NCBI GenBank assembly: GCA_949358305.1
Contig: OX442314.1
Span: forward strand, 38,165,211-38,229,210
Length of the DNA: 64,000 bases
Origin: Strigamia acuminata
Taxonomy: Eukaryota > Arthropoda > Chilopoda > Geophilomorpha > Linotaeniidae
Reading direction: 5' to 3'
A program made the translations under genes and the position numbers. Below the pieces are notes generated by a model. That model was not told the DNA's origin. It saw nothing but the letters and a program-made list of their open reading frames with translations, and did not search any database. The first letter of the stretch is position 1. Each line of letters begins with the position of its first letter. Of the stretch, positions 23,983-32,847 are shown in pieces.

Positions 23983-24408
23983 TACTCGAGTTGCACTCAA
24001 AAAGGCACCTCACAATCTCTACTCCCATTGGTCGAGCCAGTTTACTGGTGTAGTGATCCACAAAAGTAGACCCAAACACGAAAATTGCATTACAATGTAC
24101 AGACATTGTAATCGATTGCCTAGGCAACGGCCTAAAATTCAAACTTCCAGACGATGTAATCAATAAACACAACAAACATGAGTTTGACATTTTTTAATGT
24201 GTGAAACTTTATTTTAATGATGGAAATAACATTTTTTATTAAATAAAATCAAAATAACATAAACTAAATTAATCATAACAATCACAACAATAAATAAAAA
24301 ACAAAACTACTTCTCCCAGTAGTAGTATACAGTCTAGAGTTAGTAGTAAACTGGCTCGACCAATGGGAATAGAGATCGTGAGGTGCCTTTTTGAGTGCAA
24401 GTCGAGTA
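23983..24408. mobile_element. 426-bp MITE with about 62-bp TIRs
   Basis: The left end is TACTCGAGTTGCACTCAAAA and the right end is the complement of TACTCGACTTGCACTCAAAA. The inverted match extends about 62 bp to the GAGCCAGTTTACT region. It is flanked by TA at 23981-23982 and 24409-24410. The duplicated locus at 37699-37715 shows the empty site (CACGTACTTATATTT) with a single TA. No coding capacity. Confidence 0.9.
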
Positions 24409-24499
24409 TACTTGTATTTATTTTAATTAAAGATATTGTTGTTGTATTCCTTCCCTAAATGCCAACATTTTCGAAACAAATGGATAAATAATATTCAAA

Positions 24500-24660
24500 T
24501 ATGGATCTCTACGGAGCTCACGCCATTTCTGACCTTCCGGGGCCCGCGCCAGCTCCAACTGGTTGCAGGGGACCGCAACAAACGCACAAGGAGTGCGAGG
24601 AGCTGCACCAAATACATTGCGCTGCGGGTAAGTAATCAGTGCATAGGGGCAGCTGATAAC
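24500..24660. mobile_element. Partial LTR of the gypsy-class family
   Basis: Resembles the 3' two-fifths of the LTR at 24769-25391: CTTCCGGGGCCCG, CAGCTCCAACTGGTTGC, GGAGCTGC(A/G)CCAA and GGGGCAGCTG in order. The 5' part is missing. It lies about 100 bp from the intact insertion. Confidence 0.65.
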
Positions 24661-24768
24661 TGGAGTGTTTGTAGAACTTGATTGCACCGATGGAAGCTGG
24701 ATGCACTTGGATGGTGTTGGATTGCAGTAGGATTGGAGTCAGACACGAGGCAGTTGTTGTAGGGAAAG

Positions 24769-25391
24769 TGTGAGTGTTCGGACGGACGCCACGTGGTCGG
24801 GGGAGAGCCACGGAGGCGCTGGACGCAACACACACGATAAAACAAACCACGAAATACACGGAGACACAATATAGTTTTAGTTATGGCTTTATTAGATGTC
24901 TAGGGGTATGATTGTAGTGTCCCATAGTGTATTTCCCAAGGCGGCGGTTCCTTCGAACCGTCCCTAATCAGACCGCGTGGCACGGCGGCCATCGGCCGCC
25001 ATGACACACGAGGTCGGTAATCGGTTTTGGGCCACGCCGCCGAAGTTACGGTTAACGTCCGGCGGACGTGGCGCAACTGGACGCTCAGGTCCCGGCGGGC
25101 GATATCATCGCCACGCCGATAGTTTGGGTTATCTCAATAGCCAGTTTTGGAGGCGGTCGCAACACGACCGTTCGCCTTGCTGGTTGATCAACAACTCTCT
25201 TGTCCCTACGGGGACCAACCACTTCCGGAAGGGCGACTTCCGGGGCCCGATCCTGCTTGACCAAAGGCCCGCAGCTCCACCTGGTTGCGGGGGACCGCAA
25301 CAGGCTGCGCGAGATACGAGAGGCGCTGGAGCTGCGCCAAGTGCATTGCCGTTGCAGTGCAGCGACCCGTGCGCAGGGGCAGCTGGTCACA
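24769..25391 (-). repeat. 3' LTR (left copy)
   Basis: 623 bp, TGTGA...TCACA. On the transcribed strand it contains an AATAAA polyadenylation signal (complement of TTTATT near 24888). Plus-strand open frames in it also occur in the right LTR and are not genes. Confidence 0.95.
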
Positions 25392-25404
25392 TTTCCCCCC
25401 CCTG
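25392..25404 (-). promoter_or_regulatory. Polypurine tract for plus-strand priming
   Basis: On the minus strand AGGGGGGGGAAA lies directly before the TGTGACC start of the 3' LTR, as expected for the polypurine tract of an LTR retrotransposon. Confidence 0.85.
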
Positions 25405-25889
25405 GAAAAAGGTAAGTACGAGGGGGTACAACGCAATCACTGAAGTGGTTGTTGAAAGTTAACACATCGCATTACTTTTCTTTTTTCAGATTATCAGATG
25501 ACCATATTTCGGACGAGCCATCAGCTAGAACGAAGATCACCGGTAGGAATGCACTTGGGAAAATAACAACACTACAAAGGAACACACACACACTTACCCC
25601 CAGGATGGAAAACTTGTACAATTTAAACACTATTGAAAAATAAAAATGTAAAATAACACTTGTAATTTAAAAATATATATGAATAAAAAACACTTTTTGA
25701 ACTTTAAAATCTAACATTTGTAGTTATTGAATCCATTTAACATTAAAAGGTAAGTATGCTAATTTTAACACTTTGGAATAATTAATAATAAAAAAAAACT
25801 TGTTTTGACAATAAAAAAAAATTATTTCTGGCACTATAAAAGTCTTAACAGGCTTGGCCAAAATCTCCTTTAAAACGGCGGCGAAAACT

Positions 25890-27149
25890 TCACTGCAGCG
25901 ATTTCCCCGGTGTGGGTGGCGTATCGTCGGTTTTTGGCTCTTCTTCAGTTTTGTCGTCGACGAATTCTTCTGCTAGCTTCTTGCGTGACTTCTTATTCGA
26001 CTTCTTTTTCACGGCGGTAGCTTTGGGCTCGGGAACGACTGGCGGTGGTGGTGGCGGTGTGTGCGACTCCTCGTTCGGTGCGCCGTCAATCTGCATCGCG
26101 GTCTCGATCGTTGCTTCGGTGGTGACTACATTGTTGTCGCAAACTGGTGGAGGATCCGCGAATCCCTGGAACACGACGTTCGTCGGGCGTTCTCCAACCA
26201 TCGGCGGCATAATGACAGCCGGCGTCGCCGCTGTATTGGCACCAAACATCGTTTGCGGTAGTTGGCAGGCCGCTGGAAAAGCGATTGCGGCCGCCGTGGC
26301 TTTGGTCGGGATCAGGTTCACAATACCTTGGATTGGTTGAGGACCGTACTGTCCCGCCCAAGCTGTTCGTAGCTCATCGGGAGTTTTTTCCGTTTGAGCT
26401 GGGATTTTCTTAACGAGTGCGCGTGGCGCATTCGATGTGATTGTGGCCGATGGCGCAGTCAATTGCTGATGAGCCGCTTTCTCGGCGTCTCTTTTTGCCA
26501 TTCGGTCCCTATGGTCCGCGTGTTTTTTCGCTCTGTACCGAATTTTTGCTTCGGTATTCACGCTTCGTTCACTCAACGTGGGATTTTCGATCGCCACGAG
26601 CCGTCTCATTTCCAGCAATTTCTCCGAAATGTTTGGACGGGCGGTCGGTGGTTGGTGAGGAGCTTGGGCGACGGTACTTTGTACGGTCGCTTTTGTCTCC
26701 TCGGCAGCCTTCTTTTTAAGCACAAATGGCTTATGTGGCGGACGAAGAACCTTCTGCGACGTCGTCGCTGCGGGTTTCTTCGTAGAGATATTAGTAGAGG
26801 CAGTCGGCGGCGGTTGAGAGCGTACGCTCTTCGTTGCCGTTTTCTGTCTTTTCTTTTCCGTCGGTGTGGCATTCGCCACACGCGCTTGTTCCCTGTCTGC
26901 GATTTCCTTCTCGCGTTCTGCGCGCGATCGGACGCGCATCCAGTTAATATGTCGGTGGTGCAGCGGAATCGGCTGACCGGGCAGCGTCATGAACATGACA
27001 AACCATTCCTCGAGTGGCTGGTCCGCCAGAACGATTTCGTCTCCGCCGCAGTTCATGCACGGGATCCGCGATAGATTCCACAGCGTGATGTAGCCGAAGC
27101 CGTTACAGATTGGGCACTGAACCCATTCGTTGTTTCGGTGATTTTCCAT
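25890..27149 (-). CDS. Third ORF of the retrotransposon: zinc-binding, basic protein of unknown function
   Basis: 419 aa, ATG start, in the position where env would lie (222 bp after pol). The N-terminus has two CxxC pairs (CPICNGFGY ... PCMNC), a half-DnaJ-like zinc site, then a conserved block LEEWFVMFMTLPGQPIP and WMRVRSRAERE. The rest is low-complexity: Ala/Pro/Lys/Thr-rich with basic stretches, a proline run (TPPPPPPVVPEP) and a KKKSNKKSRKK patch that could bind nucleic acid or act as a nuclear signal. No signal peptide or membrane segment, so it is not an envelope protein. The same N-terminal block occurs in the relic at 1931-2359, which suggests a captured host domain or a wider family. 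I do not recognise it. Confidence 0.7.
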   Translation of the reverse strand: MENHRNNEWVQCPICNGFGYITLWNLSRIPCMNCGGDEIVLADQPLEEWFVMFMTLPGQPIPLHHRHINWMRVRSRAEREKEIADREQARVANATPTEKKRQKTATKSVRSQPPPTASTNISTKKPAATTSQKVLRPPHKPFVLKKKAAEETKATVQSTVAQAPHQPPTARPNISEKLLEMRRLVAIENPTLSERSVNTEAKIRYRAKKHADHRDRMAKRDAEKAAHQQLTAPSATITSNAPRALVKKIPAQTEKTPDELRTAWAGQYGPQPIQGIVNLIPTKATAAAIAFPAACQLPQTMFGANTAATPAVIMPPMVGERPTNVVFQGFADPPPVCDNNVVTTEATIETAMQIDGAPNEESHTPPPPPPVVPEPKATAVKKKSNKKSRKKLAEEFVDDKTEEEPKTDDTPPTPGKSLQ

Positions 27150-27370
27150 CGTTTTTCCAATCTTTTCGTTTCGATTTTCCAGAGAAGTTCCACACGACTG
27201 GTCAGTGGCGATCGCAGCGAATAAGTGATTTGGACAACGAATGGTGGTGGCTAAGTATAGAACCGGAAGACGTTTCGCGAACGTTTAATTGGCGTATGGA
27301 CCGCAGATGTTTTGTAAACAGTCTGTGATTGGTCCAAATGGGTCTCCCGATTTGAAGTGTCACCTAGCGG

Positions 27371-30300
27371 TCAATCCCGATATCGGATCGGTAAAACGTG
27401 ATTTCTCGAAGGTCTATTTGAGTCCGAATTTGGTTTTGGTCGAGCCGTCGTGGGTTTTTGTGAATCCACTTGTGGCAACAGCAAGGGTTTTATTCTTTTT
27501 GGTTTCCCAAAAGGTTTTACTGGTGTTGGCAACTTAGTTGCGATACCAGATTCCGTTGGTCGCACTGGAGTTGGCAATATTGTTGCTGTTCCAGTGTCCA
27601 CAGGTTGGTTTTCAAGAACTTCTTCATCTTCCTTATCTAAAATGGGCCATTCAGCCTTTTCTTCTGAGGGGATGAATCTCCTGAGTTTTACAATGTTGTG
27701 TGTACCCCTCGCTTGCAAAGTTATTGGTTTCGCAAGGGCATACGCATTGTTGTTAAAGACTTTAGTTATTACATAAGGTCCTTCAAAGCGATCCTCAAGG
27801 GACGCAGCATATCGATTAGCAGCATTGGACAATGGGTGGGTCTTTAGTAGAACCAAATCTCCAATTTCGAACTTATCGTCGCTGCGGTGTTGATCGTAGT
27901 AAGTTTTCTGTTTTGCTTGGGCCAGACTCTTATTTTTAAGAGCTGCAGCAATCAGAGTACGGTGTCTAGCGACTAGCATTCTGACAGCGTCGTAGGGCCT
28001 ATTTGGGTCGAATGGGGTGTCATAAGACACATCTCGATTATCCCAAAATGGTCGTAATTCCCTGCCATACGTCAGCATTGCTGGTGTAAAACCGGTAGAC
28101 ACATTTGGGGCAGAGTGCAAAGCAAAATTTATCTGGTCAATGCATCTGTCCCAGTGATCGTGCTCAAATGTAAAAATTCGAAGCATAATCTTGATATTCC
28201 TGTTTACGCGTTCAGTCAGGTTAGTCTGGGGATGGTAAGGCGTTGCTTTAATTGGTACAACCCCTGCATCGTCACAGAGAGTCTGAAACACGTCAGAAAT
28301 GAATTGGGGGCCATTATCGCTCAACATGAAACGAGGGCACCCATGACAGCTGAAAAATCGTTTTAAAATTGGTGCAATTGCAGTCATTTTAGCGGATCTC
28401 AGCGGTGTAGCTTCCATCCAGCCGGTGGCATAATCCACCACAACTAGAATGAAGCGATTTCTGTTCGAGGTTCTAGGTAATGGACCTATTAGATCGATTC
28501 CTATCTTCTCAAAACGACCAATTTTTGGAGAAGTTGGGACCATCAATCCCTTTGGTTTTCTCTGAATCGGTTTGCAGCGTTGGCAGCGATTGCAGCTTGC
28601 TACATGAAGTTTTACTTCTTTTTGCATGCCAGGCCAGAAATAAACTCTTTTCAATCGCTCTAGAGTTACTTCAACTCCTCCGTGACCAGCCATCGGATGG
28701 TCGTGAATTAGTTGAAGTGCTGCGAGTTGCAGAGATGGTGGAATAAAGATTTTAAATCCAATTCCCAAATCCTCTTCCTCCACAAAGAAATCAGTTTTAA
28801 AAGGTGCATAAATAATAAGCATTCCTTTTCTAGTGAGTGTGCAGTCGTACTGCCTTTCTTCCAAGAACTTAGGAAGTTCTGGTCGAGGTTGTCCATCATC
28901 CAATTCCAACCATTCGATTAGTTTTGAAAGATGTTTATCTGCACGCTGCTGTAATATAATGTTCTCGAAAGACATCGGGTAATCGGTCTCATTGGTGAGA
29001 TATGCCAGAGCAACAGGCTCTATAATCTCAGTTAGAGTTGCTTTCCCTTCTAATGGATTGCCATTATCAAGAGAGACTCTGGATAAGGCATCTGCGACTT
29101 GATTGTCGGTGCCTTTCCGGTACTTGATGGTGAAATTTTCATTCTGCAATTTCATTGCCCACCTAGCCAGTCTTCCAGCTGGATTTTCCATTGTCATGAG
29201 AAATCTCAGAGCATGATGGTCAGTCTCAACTTGGTACTCAGAATATTCAATGTATGGCTTGAACTTATCAACCGCCCAAACCACAGCTAAACATTCCAAA
29301 TCGGTGGTGCTGTAGTTGTTTTCCGCGCCTTGCAGAGTTCTGCTGGCGTACGCAACTGGTCTTAAAGCACCATGGTCATCAATTTGCATGAGGACAGCTC
29401 CGAGCCCGCCGCCACTAGCATCTGTATGGATGGTGAAGTTGCGTGCGAAATCAGGCAGAGGCAGCATAATTCCTTTTGCAAGTTGATTTTTCAAATATTC
29501 GAAGGCAACATTGCATTCTTCAGACCATTCCCATTTTGTATCTTTCTTTAGAAGGGCAAAGAATGGTTTTTGAGTAATACTCAATTTTGGAATTAGAGCA
29601 GCATAGAAACCCACCATTCCAATAAAACGCTGAAGTTGTTTTATACTGGAAGGGGTCGGATAATTTAAAATTGCTTCCACTTTGTCGTTGTTTGGGCTGT
29701 AACTCCCATTTGACATCGTGAAACCAAGAAAATTTAGTTCTTCTGGGCAAATAAATGACTTTGACGGACTCGCTGTCAATTTATTTTTGTCTAATTTTGA
29801 CAATATGTCATCTAAATGCTGAAGGTGTTCTTCAAATGAGTCGCTAAAGATGATAATATCATCGAGGTAAGCGAGTGCCCACTTGTGTTGTGCAGTTCCA
29901 AGAACTTGATCCATCATTCTCTGAAACGCACTGGGTGCATTGCACAGTCCGAAAGGCATACGAGTAAACTGGTATGTTCCATCAGAAGTAGAAAAAGCAG
30001 TTTTCTTCTTGTCACTTGGTTTAAGTTTTATTTGGTAATAACCTTTAGTTAAATCCAAAGTAGAAAAGAACTTTTTTCCACCTAAACAGGCCAAAATCAT
30101 AGAAATTGAGGGCATCTGATAGACGTCCTTAATTGTGATTTTATTTAGCCAGCGAAAGTCAATACAGAGGCGGTACCCTCCGTCTTTCTTTGCAACAATC
30201 ACGGGGGGATTTTTATAACTCCCCTCGCAAGGTTCGGCCCAACCATCTCTCAGCAATTCAGCAACCAATTCGCGATAAATCTCAGCTTTCTTGGGATTCA

Positions 30301-31111
30301 TTGGTCGGTCTTTGCATCGAAATGAAGGCGCATCTCCAGTCGGAATTGGATGTTCCAACGTGGGGTGGCAGCCAGCTTTGTCACTAAACACATGTCTGTA
30401 TTTTTCTACAAGAGTTAAGATTTGAGATCTCTGCCTTGGTGACAAATTGCTTTTTGCTAACAGTCTCTGGCTCAAATCAGCCGTGGAGACAGAAGGTGAC
30501 TTTGATTCTGCAACCAAAGCATCCCATCGATCCATTATTGCATTTCCAAGTTCTTCAGGCGATGGTGGGTCGTCGAAGGGAAATGTGTCATGTGGAAAAT
30601 CAAGAAAGAAATATTCTCGATCTGTTAGATTGAGAACAATCCTATTTTCGATAATCCAAGAGCAACCTAATAATATAAATTTGGAAGCTGATGGAAGAAC
30701 AGTAAATGTCACAGGGATTTCGCCACCCCGCCACTTGAGTGACAGCGTGATTGTCCCGATTGGACGTGTTGGCCTATCGCCAGTGTATACAACTCGATTT
30801 TCTAAAAATGGAGTCATAAAGTGCAAGAGGTTTAGCTTTTTAAGCATTCCCCCGCTGATGTACCTGTGGGTTGCCCCAGAATCCATCAGAGCGGTGACCT
30901 TTAAACCGTTTAGTGTTGCTTTGAAGTAAGGCAGGGGAGTAATACTCTTTCCTGTCTTTAAAGCAACGTTTACATGGTCGATTTCAGGTTCTGTGGAAAA
31001 AACCACGCGAGGATCTGGCTCTGTGGATGAAATGTCATCAAATAGAGCATCCTCCATGTCCTCTTCCATTGGAATCAACACTATAGTAAGAGCGCAGTCG
31101 TCAGTTACTCG
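27371..31111 (-). CDS. pol: Pol polyprotein (PR-RT-RNaseH-integrase) of the Ty3/gypsy-class element
   Basis: About 1240 aa, intact, in the -1 frame relative to gag and open back to the gag end, so probably made as Gag-Pol. Domains in order: retropepsin-like protease (ALMDSGATHRYISG), reverse transcriptase (LCIDFRWLNK, FTRMPFGLCNAPSAFQ, catalytic YLDDIIIF), RNase H (IHTDASGGGLGAVL), integrase HHCC zinc site (HPMAGHGG ... CNRCQRC), DDE core (IDLIGPLPR, DNGPQF, YHPQTNLTERVNR) and a GPY/F-type module (DRFEGPYVI). No chromodomain is visible; the tail is Pro/Lys-rich. All catalytic residues that I can check are present. Confidence 0.95.
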   Translation of the reverse strand, partial: RVTDDCALTIVLIPMEEDMEDALFDDISSTEPDPRVVFSTEPEIDHVNVALKTGKSITPLPYFKATLNGLKVTALMDSGATHRYISGGMLKKLNLLHFMTPFLENRVVYTGDRPTRPIGTITLSLKWRGGEIPVTFTVLPSASKFILLGCSWIIENRIVLNLTDREYFFLDFPHDTFPFDDPPSPEELGNAIMDRWDALVAESKSPSVSTADLSQRLLAKSNLSPRQRSQILTLVEKYRHVFSDKAGCHPTLEHPIPTGDAPSFRCKDRPMNPKKAEIYRELVAELLRDGWAEPCEGSYKNPPVIVAKKDGGYRLCIDFRWLNKITIKDVYQMPSISMILACLGGKKFFSTLDLTKGYYQIKLKPSDKKKTAFSTSDGTYQFTRMPFGLCNAPSAFQRMMDQVLGTAQHKWALAYLDDIIIFSDSFEEHLQHLDDILSKLDKNKLTASPSKSFICPEELNFLGFTMSNGSYSPNNDKVEAILNYPTPSSIKQLQRFIGMVGFYAALIPKLSITQKPFFALLKKDTKWEWSEECNVAFEYLKNQLAKGIMLPLPDFARNFTIHTDASGGGLGAVLMQIDDHGALRPVAYASRTLQGAENNYSTTDLECLAVVWAVDKFKPYIEYSEYQVETDHHALRFLMTMENPAGRLARWAMKLQNENFTIKYRKGTDNQVADALSRVSLDNGNPLEGKATLTEIIEPVALAYLTNETDYPMSFENIILQQRADKHLSKLIEWLELDDGQPRPELPKFLEERQYDCTLTRKGMLIIYAPFKTDFFVEEEDLGIGFKIFIPPSLQLAALQLIHDHPMAGHGGVEVTLERLKRVYFWPGMQKEVKLHVASCNRCQRCKPIQRKPKGLMVPTSPKIGRFEKIGIDLIGPLPRTSNRNRFILVVVDYATGWMEATPLRSAKMTAIAPILKRFFSCHGCPRFMLSDNGPQFISDVFQTLCDDAGVVPIKATPYHPQTNLTERVNRNIKIMLRIFTFEHDHWDRCIDQINFALHSAPNVSTGFTPAMLTYGRELRPFWDNRDVSYDTPFDPNRPYDAVRMLVARHRTLIAAALKNKSLAQAKQKTYYDQHRSDDKFEIGDLVLLKTHPLSNAANRYAASLEDRFEGPYVITKVFNNNAYALAKPITLQARGTHNIVKLRRFIPSEEKAEWPILDKEDEEVLENQPVDTGTATILPTPVRPTESGIATKLPTPVKPFGKPKRIKPLLLPQVDSQKPTTARPKPNSDSNRPSRNHVLPIRYRD

Positions 31112-32706
31112 GGGGTTTCTGTCGACTGTGACTCCTCGTTTCCCGACATTTCAGGCCAGCCACCAAATTCATTGGCTGCAAGCATAGCCTGCATCATGCT
31201 GTGTTGGGCAGCGGCGATTGTTTCCATTGCTGCTTTAGCGGCTTCCACTTTAAGGGGGCAATCCCTTTCAAAGTGTGCGCCACCGCAGCCCCAGCAACCG
31301 CCAACTCTTGGTTTGGTCGCATAGTCTTTGAGCCTATTGCTCGGGACTAGCGCCTTCTCGTTGCCTTCTGCGGCCTTTGTTGCTGCTATCGCAGCATTTT
31401 TAGGCGCAGGGAACAGTGTTCTATTGTTTGGATTTCTCAATCCAAACGGAACAAATTTCGGTTTATCTCCACCCGCAGCATTTGGTATTGTTACCATTTG
31501 CTGGTTGGATTTTTGAATTGGCGTAACAGTTTCTGTTTTTGCCGCCTCGATGATTGCTGCATTTGTCACAGTTTCCTGATTTATAATCGCGGCCTCCGTA
31601 GCAATGCAAGCTTTCCTGAGCGACGCCCAAGTGTTCTCCAAATTAATGGCATTTGCGACCATGTTCTTGGCCGCTGGGCGCAGAATTGCCAGCACTTTTT
31701 GAATTTGCTGGCTCTCGTGCACAGGAATAGTCAATTGAGCGTATAACTTCTCGAGTCTTATCACCACTTGGGTGGCAGACTCATGAGACAGTTGCTGTGT
31801 TTTAGCAATTTCTGCTAAAAGCAGCGCATCGCTCGGACGAAAATGGGTGATAAATTCATGTTCGAATTCCTCCCAATTCGTTTTGGCATGAGAAGAGAAC
31901 CATGTGGCCGCATCTCCTCGGAAAAACTTAAACAAATGCTCAGCAAGCACTTGGTTCAGATAGGGCAAAGCAAAGCGTAGAGAACGTTTTAAATCAATAA
32001 GGAAAGACTTAGCTTTCGTTTTGTCCCCTGCAAACGCTTCAATTCCAATGGATTTGACTCGTTTACTTAGCTCTACTTCATCCATTGGCCTGGGAGCAGG
32101 CATAGCCTGGTCAGTTTTGTGAAGAAACTTTTCTCCCCAAGCCAGAAAAAGAGGATTTCCAGTCGTAGGCGTTGAGCCTGTGCTGGATCCAGAGTTTGGT
32201 GTTGTCACGGTGGGAGAAATCGTGTTTGAGATTGCAGATTGTGCTCTCAAATTCGATTGTCCAGCCGCCACCACGCTGTCAACGATAGCTTTTTGACTAG
32301 CTATCATCTTCAACAAGCTTTCATTCGATAATTTCGCAGAGTCTAACTCCTGCAAAGCATGAGTTAACCGGTCGCTAATATCACCGAATTCCGTGCGCGT
32401 TTGCGTTAATTGACGCATAGTGCTATCCGATTTGTCTTGGAGTTCCACCAAGTGATCGGCTACTTTCAGAAGCGTGTCTTCCCACACTTCGTAGGTTGTC
32501 ATATCATCGATAACTAGATTAAAGACGTTGCAAGTCGTTTCAAGCATCGCTTGATCCAACAATTTAACTTTAGGGACTGACATATTGTCGTTTGAAGAAG
32601 CAATCGAATTGTTATCCGAGTCGTTCAAATCTGAATCCGTTGCGGGTGTGAAAGAATTAGGTGCAGGAGAGTCCCACGTGGTCTTACCAGTTCTGGTCGC
32701 TGGCAT
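31105..32706 (-). CDS. gag: Gag protein of the Ty3/gypsy-class element
   Basis: 533 aa from the first in-frame ATG (MPATRTGKTT); the frame is open further upstream but without ATG. It has a predicted helical region (TQTRTEFGDISDRLTHALQE), a retrotransposon-gag-type block (FKFFRGDAATWFSSHAKTNW, EFEHEFITHFRPSD) and one C-terminal zinc knuckle CWGCGGAHFERDC (CX2CX3HX4C). It would form the particle and bind RNA. It ends in TAA right after a run of five C, with pol continuing in the -1 frame. Confidence 0.9.
   Translation of the reverse strand: MPATRTGKTTWDSPAPNSFTPATDSDLNDSDNNSIASSNDNMSVPKVKLLDQAMLETTCNVFNLVIDDMTTYEVWEDTLLKVADHLVELQDKSDSTMRQLTQTRTEFGDISDRLTHALQELDSAKLSNESLLKMIASQKAIVDSVVAAGQSNLRAQSAISNTISPTVTTPNSGSSTGSTPTTGNPLFLAWGEKFLHKTDQAMPAPRPMDEVELSKRVKSIGIEAFAGDKTKAKSFLIDLKRSLRFALPYLNQVLAEHLFKFFRGDAATWFSSHAKTNWEEFEHEFITHFRPSDALLLAEIAKTQQLSHESATQVVIRLEKLYAQLTIPVHESQQIQKVLAILRPAAKNMVANAINLENTWASLRKACIATEAAIINQETVTNAAIIEAAKTETVTPIQKSNQQMVTIPNAAGGDKPKFVPFGLRNPNNRTLFPAPKNAAIAATKAAEGNEKALVPSNRLKDYATKPRVGGCWGCGGAHFERDCPLKVEAAKAAMETIAAAQHSMMQAMLAANEFGGWPEMSGNEESQSTETPE
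31111..31115 (-). promoter_or_regulatory. Putative -1 frameshift site between gag and pol
   Basis: On the minus strand the last gag codons read GAA ACC CCC GAG TAA. Slipping back one base on the five-C run enters the pol frame, which is open from there. It is not a classical X-XXY-YYZ heptamer, so slippage at this exact site is inference from the frame change and the absence of a pol ATG near the junction. Confidence 0.5.
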
Positions 32707-32828
32707 TGACACAATGTGACCAAAAGCAGGACCGCAGCTTGCAAGGTGAACAAGTGGAATTAAGTCACGACCAATGAGGAGACAGGAGATTAGGCTCAAG
32801 TAGCCATTCTTGGGAGAGGGATTAGTGA

Positions 32829-32847
32829 TGTCACTTCCCCCCCCTGG
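32829..32847 (-). promoter_or_regulatory. Second polypurine-tract-like site upstream of gag
   Basis: Minus strand CCAGGGGGGGGAAGTGAC is almost the same as the true tract and LTR start (CCAGGGGGGGGAAATGTGAC) at 25404-25387. It lies about 120 bp upstream of the gag ATG. Confidence 0.5.

Larger units (their letters stand above)
21597..24412. other. Segmental duplication, copy A (partner 35697-37799)
   Basis: The 5' flank, GT49 gene and 3' flank are shared with 35697-37799 at high identity. The shared flank begins with ATAG(T/C)AGTTTCCACCTATT and ends with ACAAATGGATAAATAATATT. Copy A carries three insertions missing from copy B: about 110 bp in the last intron, about 250 bp at the end of the coding region, and a MITE. 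Confidence 0.85.

Noticed and set aside
24977-25462. 161-codon plus-strand frame, repeated at 35135-35650
   Set aside because: It lies inside the LTR, antisense to the element, and both copies are simply the two LTRs.
26394-27074. 226-codon plus-strand Arg/Cys/Phe-rich frame
   Set aside because: Complement of the ORF3 coding sequence, which has the better-supported domain structure and an ATG in element orientation.
27371-31081. Pol starting independently at a GTG codon at 31081
   Set aside because: The frame is open back to the gag end and has no ATG there; synthesis as a -1 frameshift product fits the family better.
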